A stretch of 64,000 nt of DNA from Dendrobium chrysotoxum (taxonomy: Eukaryota > Streptophyta > Magnoliopsida > Asparagales > Orchidaceae). Made by a program: the position numbers and the translations under genes. Where the stretch lies: NCBI GenBank assembly GCA_019925795.1, contig CM034307.1, positions 15,087,197-15,151,196 on the forward strand, in the 5' to 3' direction. Under the pieces are notes generated by a model. It was given only the letters and a program-made list of their open reading frames with translations, was not told where the DNA came from and did not search any database. Positions 33,621 to 44,955 of the stretch are shown piece after piece (within the stretch, counting starts at the first letter, position 1; each line of letters starts with the position of its first letter).

Positions 33621-34258
33621 AGGATTCGATGGGTGAGAATGCATCTATCAGAATAGCTTCCACCTTCGCCCAAATGAATTTTAATTAGTAAGGCCTTTTT
33701 TGGTCTTCTCACACACATTCAAGATTGAGCGAGGAGGCAGACCATCTAAATAAGTGGTCACCTATCAACAAGTAGTTGGATTCCTTGGCCTTAAATTGTC
33801 ATGGATTGTTAACTTTGAGATTGATTGATTCGCTTCTAAGATAGTTGATGTAGGAGTCCAAACAACTCATGGAGCATGGAGCTAGGGGGTTGGCTTATGC
33901 TTGCGTACTCCTATGATGGAAAGTGTGAAGACTTGTATGGCTTGTTATTTGTCAATGTTCCCTTATTTAGAAAGGAGGTTTGCAATTTTATTCTAATCTC
34001 AAGAGATTTGAGTGATTTTGAAATTCTCCAATTTTGCTAATTCTATCTTTGACATTGAGTAGATATTTAGAGTGTATCTCATCTCTAACTTTTTATCCTT
34101 CATTAATCTAGTTCACTATACATCGAGAGTCAAAGTAGACTATAAGGAGAGTGTACTTAACACAAAAGCAAATTATATTCCCACAAGTAAGTATTCGTAC
34201 TTGGCTTTGTTATTGGTAACTAGGAATTCGAATTTAATGGTTGCATGATTATTATCCC
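33621..34258 (-). pseudogene. Second RNase H of element D, left half, and link to integrase
   Basis: Next to the insertion point of C the minus strand reads DNNHATIKFEFLVTNNKAKYE, then LIVYFDSRCIVNQINE in shifted frames. This is the centre of the archaeal-type RNase H of Tat elements. The N-terminal part of the same domain lies at 44217-44330, beyond element C. The rest up to 33621 is a broken linker. Confidence 0.72.
34254..34258. repeat. Target site duplication of element C, left copy
   Basis: ATCCC equals 44212-44216, directly outside the ends of element C. Confidence 0.88.
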
Positions 34259-34577
34259 TGTAGAAAATCAGGACTCAAGTACTATAATTTTGATGATTAC
34301 AAACATTATTATTTCTTTAACTGCTATCTCCTAATAGTTGGTTTACTGTATATCTATTTTGCCCTATTCACTAACTTTTTAGGTCCACCATTCACTTGCA
34401 ACTTTGATCAACTCAAGATTGGGTAGACTAGAGTTACATTTTGTATTTTTAATCATTTATATAATTTTTACCTTTTTTGAGTCAAATGATGTGATCTGGT
34501 GGATACTATTGATGAATGACCATGCACACATATAGGGGGAGAGAAAAATATTTTTTAAATTAATTTTTTTTAAACTA

Positions 34578-35266
34578 ATCATACTATATGATTTTTAATC
34601 TTATTATATGATATGTAATCTGAACATAGGCTTAATGGCTAATTGAAAATTAGTTTCTATGAACTGATCGTATTGTATAATCTATATCATACTGTATGAT
34701 TCATTTCGATCTGAAAACTCTGGCAGCCAGATTAATTTAAGTAAGATTTTGAAGTTTGAGTTTTGAACTAATCATACTGTATGATCTAAATCATACTGTA
34801 CGAATATTTGAAATCTTGCTAAAATTTACCGCTATAATTAGTCAATCAAATCATGGTTTAATTAGTGAAATCTAATCGTGCTGTATGATATTGATCATAC
34901 CAAATGATTAATAGAGATGAAATCTTGTCATCCTAGAGTTCGTATAAAATGAACCATAATTTTTAAACTAATCGTACTGTATGATATTCATATCATACTA
35001 GATAATTTATTTGAAATAAAATTATCGTACTGTATGAAGTGAATAGTATGGGACCATTAATAGAGATGAATTTCAGTCATCTCAGGAATCATCCCATATG
35101 AATAGAGGAAATAGAACAAATCATACTGGATGATTTTTCTATCATATTCTATGATATATTCATATCATTTGAATAGTTTGTTTAAACGAATGTTGACATC
35201 ATATTGGATGGGACTAGTTTTGAACTAATCATACTGTACAGACTTGAATTGTACTGTATGAACAAT
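34578..35266. repeat. Paired palindrome array in the 5' LTR of C
   Basis: The core here is ATCATACTGTATGAT, a variant of the palindrome in A and E. Pairs near 34665, 34770 and 34880 have 4-bp spacers; a pair near 34970 has a 6-bp spacer; the first pair has 5. Many copies carry one or two mismatches. Confidence 0.82.
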
Positions 35267-35305
35267 AACAACTAATATGAATTTTTTGGGTTTCTTGAAG
35301 CCTAC

Positions 35306-35313
35306 TATTTAAG
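35306..35313 (+). promoter_or_regulatory. TATA-like box in the 5' LTR of C
   Basis: TATTTAAG lies just downstream of the palindrome array and upstream of a GAGAGAGA tract, the same relative place as the TATA-like box of A. The 3' LTR has the same word near 43455. Confidence 0.5.
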
Positions 35314-35516
35314 CTCTCATATTATCCTTGAATTAATCTTTTGTTATGGAGTTGATTTGAGAGAGAGCTTAGACAAGGAAGAGAGAGAGATCCTTGTGAG
35401 GGGGAGTTATGAGGGATTCATAAAGGTTGCTCCAAGCAAGTTTTTCACGATCTTATTTAAGCAGCTTTTCTGGTTCCTTGGTGGTTATGTGGGAGACTTT
35501 CAACAACATTAGATCC

Positions 35517-35680
35517 AGGTTCTCTGCCTACTCCATGAGGGAGTAAAAAGATTCTTAGGTTCTCTGCCTACTCCAGAACGGAGTAAAAGGATTTCAAGGT
35601 TCTCTGCCTACTCCGGAAGGGAGTAAAAGGATTTTCAGGTTCTCTGCCTACTCTTGGAGGGAGTAAAAGGATTCAAGGTA
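35517..35680 (+). repeat. Four 40-bp tandem hairpin units (5' LTR of C)
   Basis: Each unit reads AGGTTCTCTGCC, then a stem TACTCC, a 5-base loop, the stem GGAGTA and AAAAGGATT. The stems are kept in all four copies (one with a U-G pair), while the loops differ (ATGAG, AGAAC, GGAAG, TGGAG). Confidence 0.88.
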
Positions 35681-36059
35681 CTTTGCCTCACTGGGTTAGT
35701 GGAAAGATTTGTAAGGACTTCTCTGCCTTACTGTGGGGCCAAAAGGAGAGACACTATTTTTAGTGCAATACCTAGAAAGGAGATTTTTGAGGAGTGGATG
35801 TAGGTCAAGTTGACCAAACTATTATAATTCTAGAATGATCTTTCTATATACTTTTTCACATTTAATATTTGTATTTTTTCTATCATTTATTCTGTGTTTG
35901 AAATCTTTGATTTTTGTTCTTATGAAACTAATATGCTTCTGCATTAAGGGGTTTTAATTTTTCATTTATTAAAGAATTTTTTTAAATAACCAATTCATCC
36001 CCCTTCAGTTAGCCTCATGCTAGTTCTCAGAGGTTTAAATACCTTCAAGAACATTTAAG

Positions 36060-36070
36060 AGGTATCAGAG
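36060..36070 (+). other. Primer binding site of element C
   Basis: AGGTATCAGAG lies two bases after the LTR end and continues 'cgg'. It is the tRNA-Met-type site with its first base changed from T to A. Confidence 0.85.
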
Positions 36071-36116
36071 CGGGATTCATAAATTAAGTTTTAGAAAACT
36101 TTTAAAAAAAGATCTA

Positions 36117-37920
36117 TGGCTAACTTTGGTAATCATAATACTGTGGAAGAATATTCAATCACTCGATCATCTTTATTTGATAATATTCCTTTTAATTTTT
36201 GAAAAATTTGTATATCCACCTTTTTAGAATCAATTGATTATCACATGTGGATATTAGTTCAAGAAGGTTATTCTGCACCTTCTCACATTGTTAATGGCAT
36301 AAAAACTGAACTTCCCTTTTTTTAATGGAGCATAGAGGATAGAGATTTAGCCCAAGTTAATGCTAAATATTTGAACTATTTCTTCTGTACTTTAAAATCT
36401 GAAGATTACGTGCGCGTCTCTACTTGTTCAACTGGAAATGAAATTTGGGAAAAACTATACATAACATATGAGGGAACTAATGAAGTAAAATAATCTCGGA
36501 TGAACATTCTACTTCATGATTATGAACTATTTCATATGAAACATAGTGAATCTATTTCTGAAATATATATTAGATTTACTCAGATTGTTACTTCCCTGCA
36601 TGCCTTAGGAAGAGAGCTTACAAATTATGAAAAAAATTAACAAAATTCTTCATTGTTTACCTTCTTCCTATGATGCAAAAATCATTGTTATTACTGATTC
36701 TAAAGATTTAAATGTCTATTCCATTGATAACTTACTTGGGTCACTCATTACCTACGAGTAAGGAGTGAGTCAAAGACAGCTTGATGTAGGTGAAAAGAGA
36801 AAAGAGAAAATTGTAGCCTTAAAGGTTAATGATTCTAATAGTGACTCTTCCAGACAAAATGATGATGACATTGCACTGATGACTAGGCAATTCAAGAGCT
36901 TTTCAAAGAAAACGTAAATAACATCATCAATAATGGAATAAAGGTAAGAATACTAAAAATTATGAAATTTCTTCTAATGTTATATGCTTTGAATGCAGGA
37001 AGTCAAGGTACCTAAAGTCTGATTACCTAACTCTTAAAACTCACCCAAACAAGAAGAAGGGTGAAGAAAAACCTAAATTCAAGAAGGGCAAGCAAAGAAC
37101 TCAAAAAGCTTTATGGATAGACTCAATATCAGTTTCTTCTGAAATTGAAGCAGGAGAGGAGGTAACAAACCTATGATTAATGGCAGATGATTATCTTGAT
37201 CATTCTGATCAAGAGGGGGTATGTGAGCTTACCTATGATCAATTATTTGAAGTGTCAGAAAAAATTCATATTGTATATAGGAAGCTTAAAAAATCACATG
37301 CCAGCCTTAAATCTGACTTTTCAATTCTACAGAAAGAGCATGAATGCCTAAGGAAAGATTATTCCACTATGGATAGTAATTACATGGCTTTACTAGATGA
37401 ATTTGATACTTCGAACAAAAAGCATCTTGATTTAACTACTGAATATGATTTCTTAAAAATATCGCATGTTGAATTAGAGAATGCATTTAAGGAATTAGAA
37501 ACTCTTACATCTTAATTAGATAGTAGGGAGCATGCATTGAAGATTAAAAATCCAATTCTTGAAAGTACAAACAAGTTTTTACAAGCTAAACTAACTACTT
37601 TTAATGAAAATAAAATACTTCTTACACTTGCACAGTTTCATAACACACCATCACAACATACATTAAAACCTAGGAAGAGGCATCATAACCCACATAGATT
37701 AGTAAACCCTTTTCCTGGAGTTAGATATTTTTCTTGTGGCATGCTAGGATACATCTCCCACACTTGCACTATCCATCATAGAATATATTTGGTGTGGAGA
37801 CCAAAATTGTATAATTCACAGCATAACATACAAGCATTTCATCCCACATTCCATAAAGTGGAACCCAAACTTTTTTGGGTTCCCTAATTTGACCACTGAT
37901 GATTTTATAGGGATGCTATC
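36117..37920 (+). pseudogene. gag of element C (broken)
   Basis: The start ATGGCTAACTTTGG at 36117 gives MANFGNHNT, close to A. Conserved segments follow: SIDYHMWILVQEG, DRDLAQVNAKYLNYFF, EIWEKLYITYEGTNEVK and SISEIYIRFTQIVTSLHALG. A zinc knuckle at about 36985-37026 has tyrosine for histidine and also for the last cysteine. The coiled-coil part is open at 37180-37515 (MADDYLDHSDQEGV...). A second Cys-rich motif, YFSCGMLGYISHTC, lies near 37725-37770. Stops occur in the first 120 codons and later. Confidence 0.87.
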
Positions 37921-38230
37921 ACAAAAGGCCTCGTGAGAGCATGTGGTACCTAAGACAACAGATGTTTAAGGCACATGATTAGAGATACAAATCAATTCAT
38001 TTTGCTGGAGGCCAGGGCAGGAGGCAAGGAGACACTTGAAGATAACACCACTAGGAGAGTGGTGGGCTTTGGTATAATTGGTAACTCAAAAAATTTCATC
38101 ATTGAAAATGTTTTATTGATAGATAGATTGAAACATAATCTGCTTAGCATCAGCCAGCTCTATGATAAAGGCTTCAACATAAAATTTCTATCAACCAGCT
38201 GTACAATAAGCTTAAATGACTAAACTATTT
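37921..38230 (+). pseudogene. Protease region of element C (broken)
   Basis: Near 37945 the tryptophan-tyrosine-leucine lead is followed, one base out of frame, by D-N-R in place of the catalytic D-S-G. The frame 37975-38223 continues with the conserved LKHNLLSISQLYDKGFNIKFL. It is inactive by both the frameshift and the lost active site. Confidence 0.82.
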
Positions 38231-39170
38231 TATAGGGAAGGCGAATTAATAATATCTGCATGCTTCATCTAAATTACATTAAATCTGATACTGCTCTTTG
38301 CTTAAAATAAATTGCTGATGAATCTTGGTTATGGCATAGAAGATTATGTCATGCAAGCATGAAAAGCCTTAGAAGAATCACCCGAAAAGACTTAGTGAGA
38401 GGAATTCCCAAACTAGAGTTCACTTAGGACCACCTGTGTGATGCCTGTCAATTATGAAAGCAAGTCAAATCATACTTCCACTCAATCAAAGACATTAACA
38501 CTAGCAAACCCTTAGAAGTCCTTCACATGAATCTCTTTGGACCTGTCAGCATTGCAAGCCTAGGAGGGAAAGTCTTTGGGTATGTTATTGTTGATGATTA
38601 TTCGAGGTTTACTTGGGTTATATTCCTATCTCATAAAAACAAATCATTCGAAGAGTTTAGGTCTTTTTCTACTTAGATTGAGAGGAAACTAGGTTGTGAA
38701 ATTTTAACCATTCATAGTGACCACGGTGGAGAATTTAAGAAGAAAAATTTTGAATCTTACTGTAAGGAGGAAGGGATATATCATAATTTTTTAACTCCTA
38801 GGATCTCTCAGCAAAATGTGGTAGCTGAAAGAAAGAATACAACCCTAGTAGACACCACTAGAGCCATCTTAGCTGAATACTCACTTCCTAAATACTTCTG
38901 GGCAGAAGCGGTGAATACACCATGTTATATTCTGAATAGGGTTAATGTTAGATCCAATTTGAACAAGCCACCCTATGAAATCCTTATGGGTAGGACACCC
39001 AACCTCTCTCACCTTCATATTTTTGAATGTAAAGTGTTTATTCTAAATAATGGGAAGTCTCAACTAGGAAGGTTCGACCCAAAATTTGATGAAGGAGTGT
39101 TCTTAGGTTACTCAAATGTTGGAAAAATACTAAGTCTTCAATAAAAGGACACTGGTAGTAGAGGAGATCA
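38231..39170 (+). pseudogene. Integrase of element C (broken)
   Basis: The zinc-binding part WHRRLCHASMKSLRR and CDACQL lies near 38332-38460. The core keeps all three acidic residues: VDDYSRFTWV-like at about 38590, IHSDHGGEF at about 38710, and VAERKNTTLV at about 38820. The open frame 38818-39144 ends with GVFLGYSNVG. Stops near 38430, 38455 and 38680 interrupt it. The catalytic residues are better kept than in element A. Confidence 0.88.
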
Positions 39171-40956
39171 CTCATAATATTCTTTATGAATCTAATAATT
39201 TTGGTGGGTCTAGGGTAGAAGAAGAAGTAGTAGTAGAAGTCACCCAAGGAGTAGAATCTGTTAATCTGGAGGATAAAGTAGAACTTAAAAATATAATGCC
39301 TAAAGAATGAAGATATTCTTCAAGTCATCTTAAAGAACGGATCTTAGGAGACTCATCTGAAGGTGTTAGAACTATGCATGGACTTAGAAAAGAAGTAAAC
39401 CACTCTGCCTTTATCTCAATGACTGAAACCACTAATATTAATCAACACCTATCTAATGAATTTTTAATCCTAGCCATACAAGAAGAGTTAAGTTAATTTG
39501 TGAGAAATAATATTTGGGAAATAGTTGAAAGACCTAAGGACCAGAGTGTTGTTGTAACTAAATGGGTTTTCAAAAATAAAATGAATGATTCTGGTATAGT
39601 GGTTAGAAATAAAGCAAGATTAGTGGCTAAGGGGTATAACCAGATAGAAGGGATTGACTTTGAAGAGACCTTTGCCCTTGTAGCTAGATTGGAAGCCATT
39701 AGGGTGCTACTAGCCTTTGCTTATTTTAAGGGATTTAAACTGTACCAAATGGATGTCAAAAATGCCTTTTTGAATGGGATAATAAAAGAAGATGTGTATG
39801 TTGAATAACCCCCAAACTTTGAAAACTCACAATTTCCTAATCATGTATTCAAATTTAAAAAGGCATTATATGGACTAAAATAAGCACTAGGGTATAGTAT
39901 AAAAGGCTAAGCACATTCCTACTAGAAAGGACCTTTGTTAAGGGGAGTGTAGACACCACCCTATTTTTGAAAATGGTAGAAGATGAACTACTAATTATCC
40001 AAATTTATGTTGATAATATTTTATTTAAATCTTCTGATAAAAATCTATGTGATGAATTTTTAGAAATAATGAGTAAAGAGTTTGAGATGTGTATGATGGG
40101 AGAACCACCCTATATTCTGGGATTTAGCATAAGGTTGAATGATGATGGAATTTTCCTTAGCCAATCAAAATACATTAAGGACATCCTTAAGAAATATGAA
40201 ATGGATAAAGCCAAGCCAATAAACGCCCCCATGAGTTCCACTGTTTAATTAGATAAAGACTCAAATAAAAAATTAGTTGATCTGAAGAAATATAGTGGGA
40301 TAATTGGATCACTTCTTTACTTAACTACTAGCATACTTGAGATCATATTTAGTGTTTATCTTTGTGCTAGATTTTAGGTTGATCCAAAAGAGTCCCACTT
40401 GATTGCTATTTAGAGAATCCTTAGATATCTCTTAGGAATACAAAACTTAGGAATCTGGTATCCTATGTATAACACTTCTTTTGAATTTATAGGATATTCT
40501 AATTCAGATTTTGCAGGATGTAGGGTTTATAAAAAAAGTACTTCTCAAATATGTCAATTCATAGGATAATCCTTAGTCTTTTGGTGCAGTAGAAAATAGA
40601 ACTCAATTACACTGTCCATTGCTGAAGCTGAATACATAGCCTTAGGAAGTTATGTGGCCCAAGTCCTTTAGTTAAAGCAACAAATTTAAGATTTAGGATT
40701 ACCTGTAGGCATAATTTTAATCCTATGTGATAATAGTAGTGCCATTTACATTTCAAAGAATCCAATCCAACACTCCACAACCAAACACATTGACAAAAGA
40801 CACTACTTTATTAGGGACCATGTTATCAAAGGAGATACAGAGCTACACTGAGTAGCTACTAAAAAGCAACTTGCTGATATCCTTATGAAACCACTGTCTT
40901 TTGAAACTTTTAGCATCTTAAGAACCAGATTAGGTGTAATAGATATTCATGCTTGA
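39171..40956 (+). pseudogene. Reverse transcriptase and RNase H of element C (broken)
   Basis: RT begins in the frame 39500-39808 with NNIWEIVERPKDQS and KNKMNDSG, and has QMDVKNAFLNG. The catalytic motif is YVDN at 40006-40017 (second aspartate to asparagine). RNase H shows GYSNSDFAGC-like residues near 40495, SIAEAEYIALGS near 40620 and CDNSSAIYISKNPIQHS near 40730. It ends at TGA 40954-40956, matching the end of A. Several in-frame stops are C-to-T changes in glutamine or tryptophan codons. The segment 39171-39490 is a poorly kept link. Confidence 0.9.
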
Positions 40957-42393
40957 AATTAATACTTCCTGTTTCTATTCTTTTTGTTTGTTTTATTTTT
41001 ATGATTGTTTCTTTTTAGGTATTTCTATTTATATTTTTAATTTTCTATTATTTTTTAGTGTGTTTTAAGAATCAGATCACTGCTCACTTCTGATATTGAA
41101 TTCTTATATGACATTTTTTTCTTGCTTTTGGTTTTAGAAATTAGTAAGCAGTATTTAACTCCTCAAAAATAGTTAAAGGAAGAAAAATTGATGATTATTT
41201 CTCTTCCTCTAACTCCTTTAGTGGTATATTTTCTTTTTGAATCAAAATCTATTTACATTTAAAAGATGGATTATGAAATAGAGATTTATTTTATCTTCAC
41301 ACAGTAATCTATCTGATATGAATAATATTCAAAGTCAATGAATCTCTTTTAAATTTCTTAATCATGTTGTTTGCATTTATCATATGGATTGGATTCTACT
41401 TTGTGGCTTACTCTTCCTTATATAAGAGAAGGAAGTTTTCTCTCAAATTTGGAAGATAATATCACAACTGAGAATCTCTAAAGGTTTTGAAAGAAGACAA
41501 GCTTGCAAAAATGACAAGAGGCACAAAATGAGCCTAAAACTATTTTTTTTTGCGTAATGACCGCTAAATATTTACAAAATACACAAAGTGTGTCAAAATC
41601 AAAAGATATACAAAGTGCACTAAATAACTTAAAAGAGGCACAAAATGAGCCACAATAATTTAAGCTTCCTTTCGTTTCTAATCTTTAAAATCTTGGAAGA
41701 CTTCATGTGCAAATTAATATCTCTTACACTTGAATTTAAAAGTCAAGATTTTTGATTCATTGCATTGCAATATTATTTCTATTAGAAATTTTTTCTGAAA
41801 TGATGTTTAAAAAGATCACTTTTCCTATCTAATTTCTTTTCTGATTTAGATTTTTGTTAAAAAAGATTTTAACATGTATGGAGTTTGAGCTAGGGTTAAC
41901 AAGATCGATTTTCAAACCTTTTTGAATTTTAGCTATGTAAATTTATTTTCCTACTAGTTTTTAAATATAATAATAAGGTAAATTTATCATTTATTAGAGC
42001 AGATCAATTAAAAAAAACTTTGATTTTATCTTATGGCTATTTTTTCAAGTTGTATTCAAATTTGTGTGTCATTATCCTTGTTGTGCAAATATTTTTTATG
42101 CGTACTTCTTATACTCTGTTGATTAATGTTTCTTCCTCCTTCTTTTTGTGATGTCAATAGGGGGAGTAGTAGGTAATAGGTTATTGTTTGTTGTTATTAA
42201 TAGCTTCTAAATTATTTGTTAATAGTCTTTTAAATTGTTTGTTAATAGTTTGTTATTTTGTTTGGTGTTTGTTAATTAATTTCTCACATATTAAAATTAA
42301 ACTCTCCTTACTTTCAAAAATTCACTTTCTAAGGGAGAGATGAGAAGATAGCAAAGAATCTGAGTATCTTTAAACAATAATATTTGCCATCAT
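40957..42393 (+). mobile_element. 3' non-coding region of element C
   Basis: There is no ORF here, unlike element A, which has about 3.4 kb with a third ORF in this place. The region contains a duplicated motif block at 41518-41652 and T-rich sequence. Before the polypurine tract it has 'gtgatgtcaatagggggag', which may be a second purine-rich primer-like tract near 42158. Confidence 0.7.
41518..41652 (+). other. Conserved duplicated motif block after pol (element C)
   Basis: GAGGCACAAAATGAGCC occurs at 41518 and again at 41635, 117 bp apart. Between the copies are 'acacaaagtgtgtc' and 'atacaaagtgcac'. Element A has the same block at 6059-6200 (minus strand) with a distance of 118 bp. Confidence 0.72.
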
Positions 42394-42407
42394 AAAAAAA
42401 GGGAGAT
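42394..42407 (+). other. Polypurine tract of element C
   Basis: AAAAAAAGGGAGAT directly precedes the 3' LTR. It is identical to the tract of element E at 627-640. Confidence 0.87.
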
Positions 42408-42730
42408 TATTGCAAATCAGGACTCAAGTACTGTGATTTTGGTGATAACAAATATTTTATTTCCTTGTTGTTATCTTCTGATAGTTGGTTTACTACACAT
42501 TTATTTTCCCTATTCACTCACTTTTCAGGTCCACCATTTACTTGCAACTTTGATCAGCTCAAGATTGGGTAGACAAGGGTTATAGTCTATATTTTTAGTC
42601 GTTTATATAATTTTTACCTTTCTTGAGTCAAATCATGTAATATGGTGGATACTATTGCTGAATAACCATGCACACACATAGGGAAAGAGAAAAATATTTT
42701 TTAATTAAATTAAATTAAATTTTTTAACAA

Positions 42731-43413
42731 ATCATGTTGTACTATTTTCAATCGTACTATATGATATGCAATCTAAAAACAAGCTTAATGGCTAATTGAA
42801 AATTTGTTTCTGTGAACTAATCATACTGTACTATCTATATCATACTATACGATCTATATTATTCTGTATGATTTATTACGATCTAAAAACTCTGGTCGCC
42901 AGATTAATTTAAGTAAAATTTTGAAGTTTGAGTTTTTAACTAATCATAATATATGTTCTAAATCATACTGTACAAACATTTGAAATCTTATTAAAATTAA
43001 CCCCTATAATTAGACAATCAAATCATGATTTAATTAATGAAATCTAATCATACTATACGAGATTGATCATACCAAACGATTAACAGAGATGAAATCTGGT
43101 CATCCTAGAGTTCGTACCAAATGAACTATGACTTTTAAACTAATCGTGCTGTACAATATTCATATCATACTAGACAATTTACTTAAATAAACTAACCATA
43201 CTGTATAAAGTGAACAGTTTGGGATGATTAACAGAGATGAATTTCAATCGTCCCAAGAATCATCCCAGACGAATAGAAGAAATAGAACAAATCGTATTGT
43301 ACGATATGTTCATATCATTTGAATAATTTTTTTGAATGACTAATGACATCATACTAGATGAGACTAGTTTTAAACTGATTATGCTATGCGAACTTGAATT
43401 GTATTTTACGAAC
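42731..43413. repeat. Paired palindrome array in the 3' LTR of C
   Basis: This is the counterpart of 34578-35266. The first pair reads palindrome, 4 bp, palindrome. The copies are more worn than in the 5' LTR. Confidence 0.78.
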
Positions 43414-43668
43414 AGTGATGGATAGCTTAAATTTTTAGGGTTTCTTAAAGCCTACTATTTAAGCTCTCATATTGTCCTTGAATTAATCTTTTGCTGTGGA
43501 GTTTGAGCTGAGAGAGAGCTTAGAGAATGAAGAGAGAGAGCTTGGGAGAGAGAGAGATTCTTGTGAGGGATTCACAAAGGTTGCTCCATGCAAGGTTTCC
43601 ACCATATTCTTCAAGCTACTTTTCTTGTTCCTTGGTGGCTCTGGGAGACTTTCATCAGTATTAGATCT

Positions 43669-43828
43669 AGGTTCTCTGCCTACTCCAGGAGGGAGTAAAA
43701 AGATAACTAGGTTCTCTGTCAACTCCAGGAGGGATTAAAATGATTCCTAAGTTCTCTTGCTACTCCAGGAAGGAGTAAAAGGATTTTTAGGTTCTCTGCC
43801 TACTCTAGGAGGGAGTAAAAGGATTCAA
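43669..43828 (+). repeat. Four 40-bp tandem hairpin units (3' LTR of C)
   Basis: Copies one and three keep perfect TACTCC / GGAGTA stems. Copy four has one U-G pair. Copy two is damaged at both arms. Loops are AGGAG or AGGAA. Confidence 0.87.
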
Positions 43829-44211
43829 GGTACTCTGCCTCACTGGGTTGGTGGAAAGATTTTGTAAGAACTTCTTTGACTTACTGTGGGGGCTAAAGGA
43901 GAGACACTACTTTTAGTGCAATACCTAAAAAAGGAGGTTTTCAGGGAGTGGAAGTATGTCAAGTTGATCAAACCACTATAATTCTGGTGTTCTCTTTCTA
44001 TTTACTCTTACGTATTTAATTTTCATATTTTTCTATGATTTATTCTGTGTTTGAAATCTCTGATTTTTGTTATTGTGAATCCGATCTACTTCCGTATCAA
44101 GGGATTTTAATTTTTTATTTATTAAATAATATTTTAAAATAACCAATTCACCCCCCTCTTGGTTAGTCTTGGGCAAGTTCTCAGAGGTTTAACAATCTTC
44201 ACGAACTTTTA

Positions 44212-44216
44212 ATCCC
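44212..44216. repeat. Target site duplication of element C, right copy
   Basis: ATCCC equals 34254-34258. Confidence 0.88.
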
Positions 44217-44764
44217 TACGAGACTTTTTAGAACAACACCTGCACCAACTCCCTACTCGCCTAATGCGCTATCCATGTATAGTGATTAGTGAGGCAAGGT
44301 CGCTTCTAGATTTGTTCCTTGGTAAGTGCAATCAATGAGAAAGATAGTAAGTGCTTTTACTTTTTTGTCTATCCTTAGTGTATACATAATTGTTAGCTCA
44401 CCGAGTTTGACCAACCATTTTAGTAATAGGCCTAATGATAAATATTAAAGAGTACAATTTTGAGAGGGTGCTTAGTCACCACTTGGATGGGTTAGGCTTG
44501 GAAGCAGGGTCATATATTTCCTAGTGGAGTTGATGAGTAACCATGCAAGCTTTTTTCTTGATAAGATATCTTTGTTCTGCACTTCAGAGTGTGCTGTTGA
44601 AATTGTAGACTATCCATTACTTTTTTCCTTCTTCTCTAATGAGTATTAAACTAATTTTATCTTTGCCTATTTTGAGGTATAGAGTTGGTTTTCTCCTTGA
44701 TGGTGGCTCTAGAGGATCGGTGGTCAAGAAGACTTTGAGTTGTTGGTAAGTGACTTTGCAATTA
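44217..44764 (-). pseudogene. RNase H regions of element D, right half (broken)
   Basis: Next to C the minus strand reads residues like SRELVQVLF that lead into the DNNHATIKFEF stretch beyond C, so this is the N-terminal part of the second RNase H. Further right (about 44380-44760) lie remnants of the first RNase H with words resembling the 'TYSEIEKVAYALV'-type end, all in broken frames. Identification rests on order and on the joined reading, not on clean motifs. Confidence 0.55.
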
Positions 44765-44955
44765 TCTCCACAACAACAACAACAACAACAACATCAAGCC
44801 TTTACCCCACTACGTGGGGTCGGCTACATGAATCCTTTTTCTCCATTGTGTCCTGTTAAAGTCAAATTCTTATTTAAATCTAATAAAGAAAGATCATTTC
44901 TAATATTTTCTAACCAAGTCTTTTTAGGTCTACCTCTACCTTTCTTAACATAAGT
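44765..44955 (-). mobile_element. 3' tail of an RTE-type LINE, inserted in element D
   Basis: The minus strand encodes, in two frames, GRGRPKKTWLENI then QWRKRIHVADPT, which is the end of the RTE reverse-transcriptase ORF in plants. It is followed by a short UTR with CCCCACTACGTGGGG and a (TTG)n tail, seen on the + strand as CAA repeats at 44767-44793. A 5'-truncated insertion of about 190 bp is typical. A SINE sharing the same tail cannot be excluded. Exact ends and target duplication are not resolved. Confidence 0.75.

Larger units (their letters stand above)
34259..36057 (+). repeat. 5' LTR of element C
   Basis: It starts TGTAGAAAATCAGG and ends AACATTTA. Module order: palindrome array (34578-35266), TATA-like box (35306), GA-rich tract (about 35350-35410), four 40-bp hairpin units (35517-35680), shared block 'ggagtggatgtaggtcaag' near 35790, and the 'accaattcatccccctt' run near 35990. 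Confidence 0.92.
34259..44211 (+). mobile_element. Complete Sirevirus-like Ty1/copia element C, inserted in element D
   Basis: The element is about 9.95 kb: 5' LTR (34259-36057), primer site, gag, protease, integrase, RT, RNase H, non-coding 3' part, polypurine tract and 3' LTR (42408-44211). It is related to A in protein sequence and LTR modules but has no third ORF. By eye its LTRs differ at roughly 15% of positions in the first 270 bp, more than those of A. All coding parts are broken. Confidence 0.93.
42408..44211 (+). repeat. 3' LTR of element C
   Basis: It starts TATTGCAAATCAGG, so the terminal TG is mutated to TA, and ends GAACTTTTA. It is the partner of 34259-36057 with the same modules: palindromes at 42731-43413, TATTTAAG near 43455, GA-rich tract near 43510-43560, hairpin units at 43669-43828. 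Confidence 0.92.

Noticed and set aside
42150..42170. Second purine-rich tract (aatagggggagtag) upstream of the 3' LTR of C as an extra polypurine tract
   Set aside because: Extra tracts are plausible in Sireviruses, but there is no second priming evidence and no matching tract at the same place in A, so it is not called as a feature.
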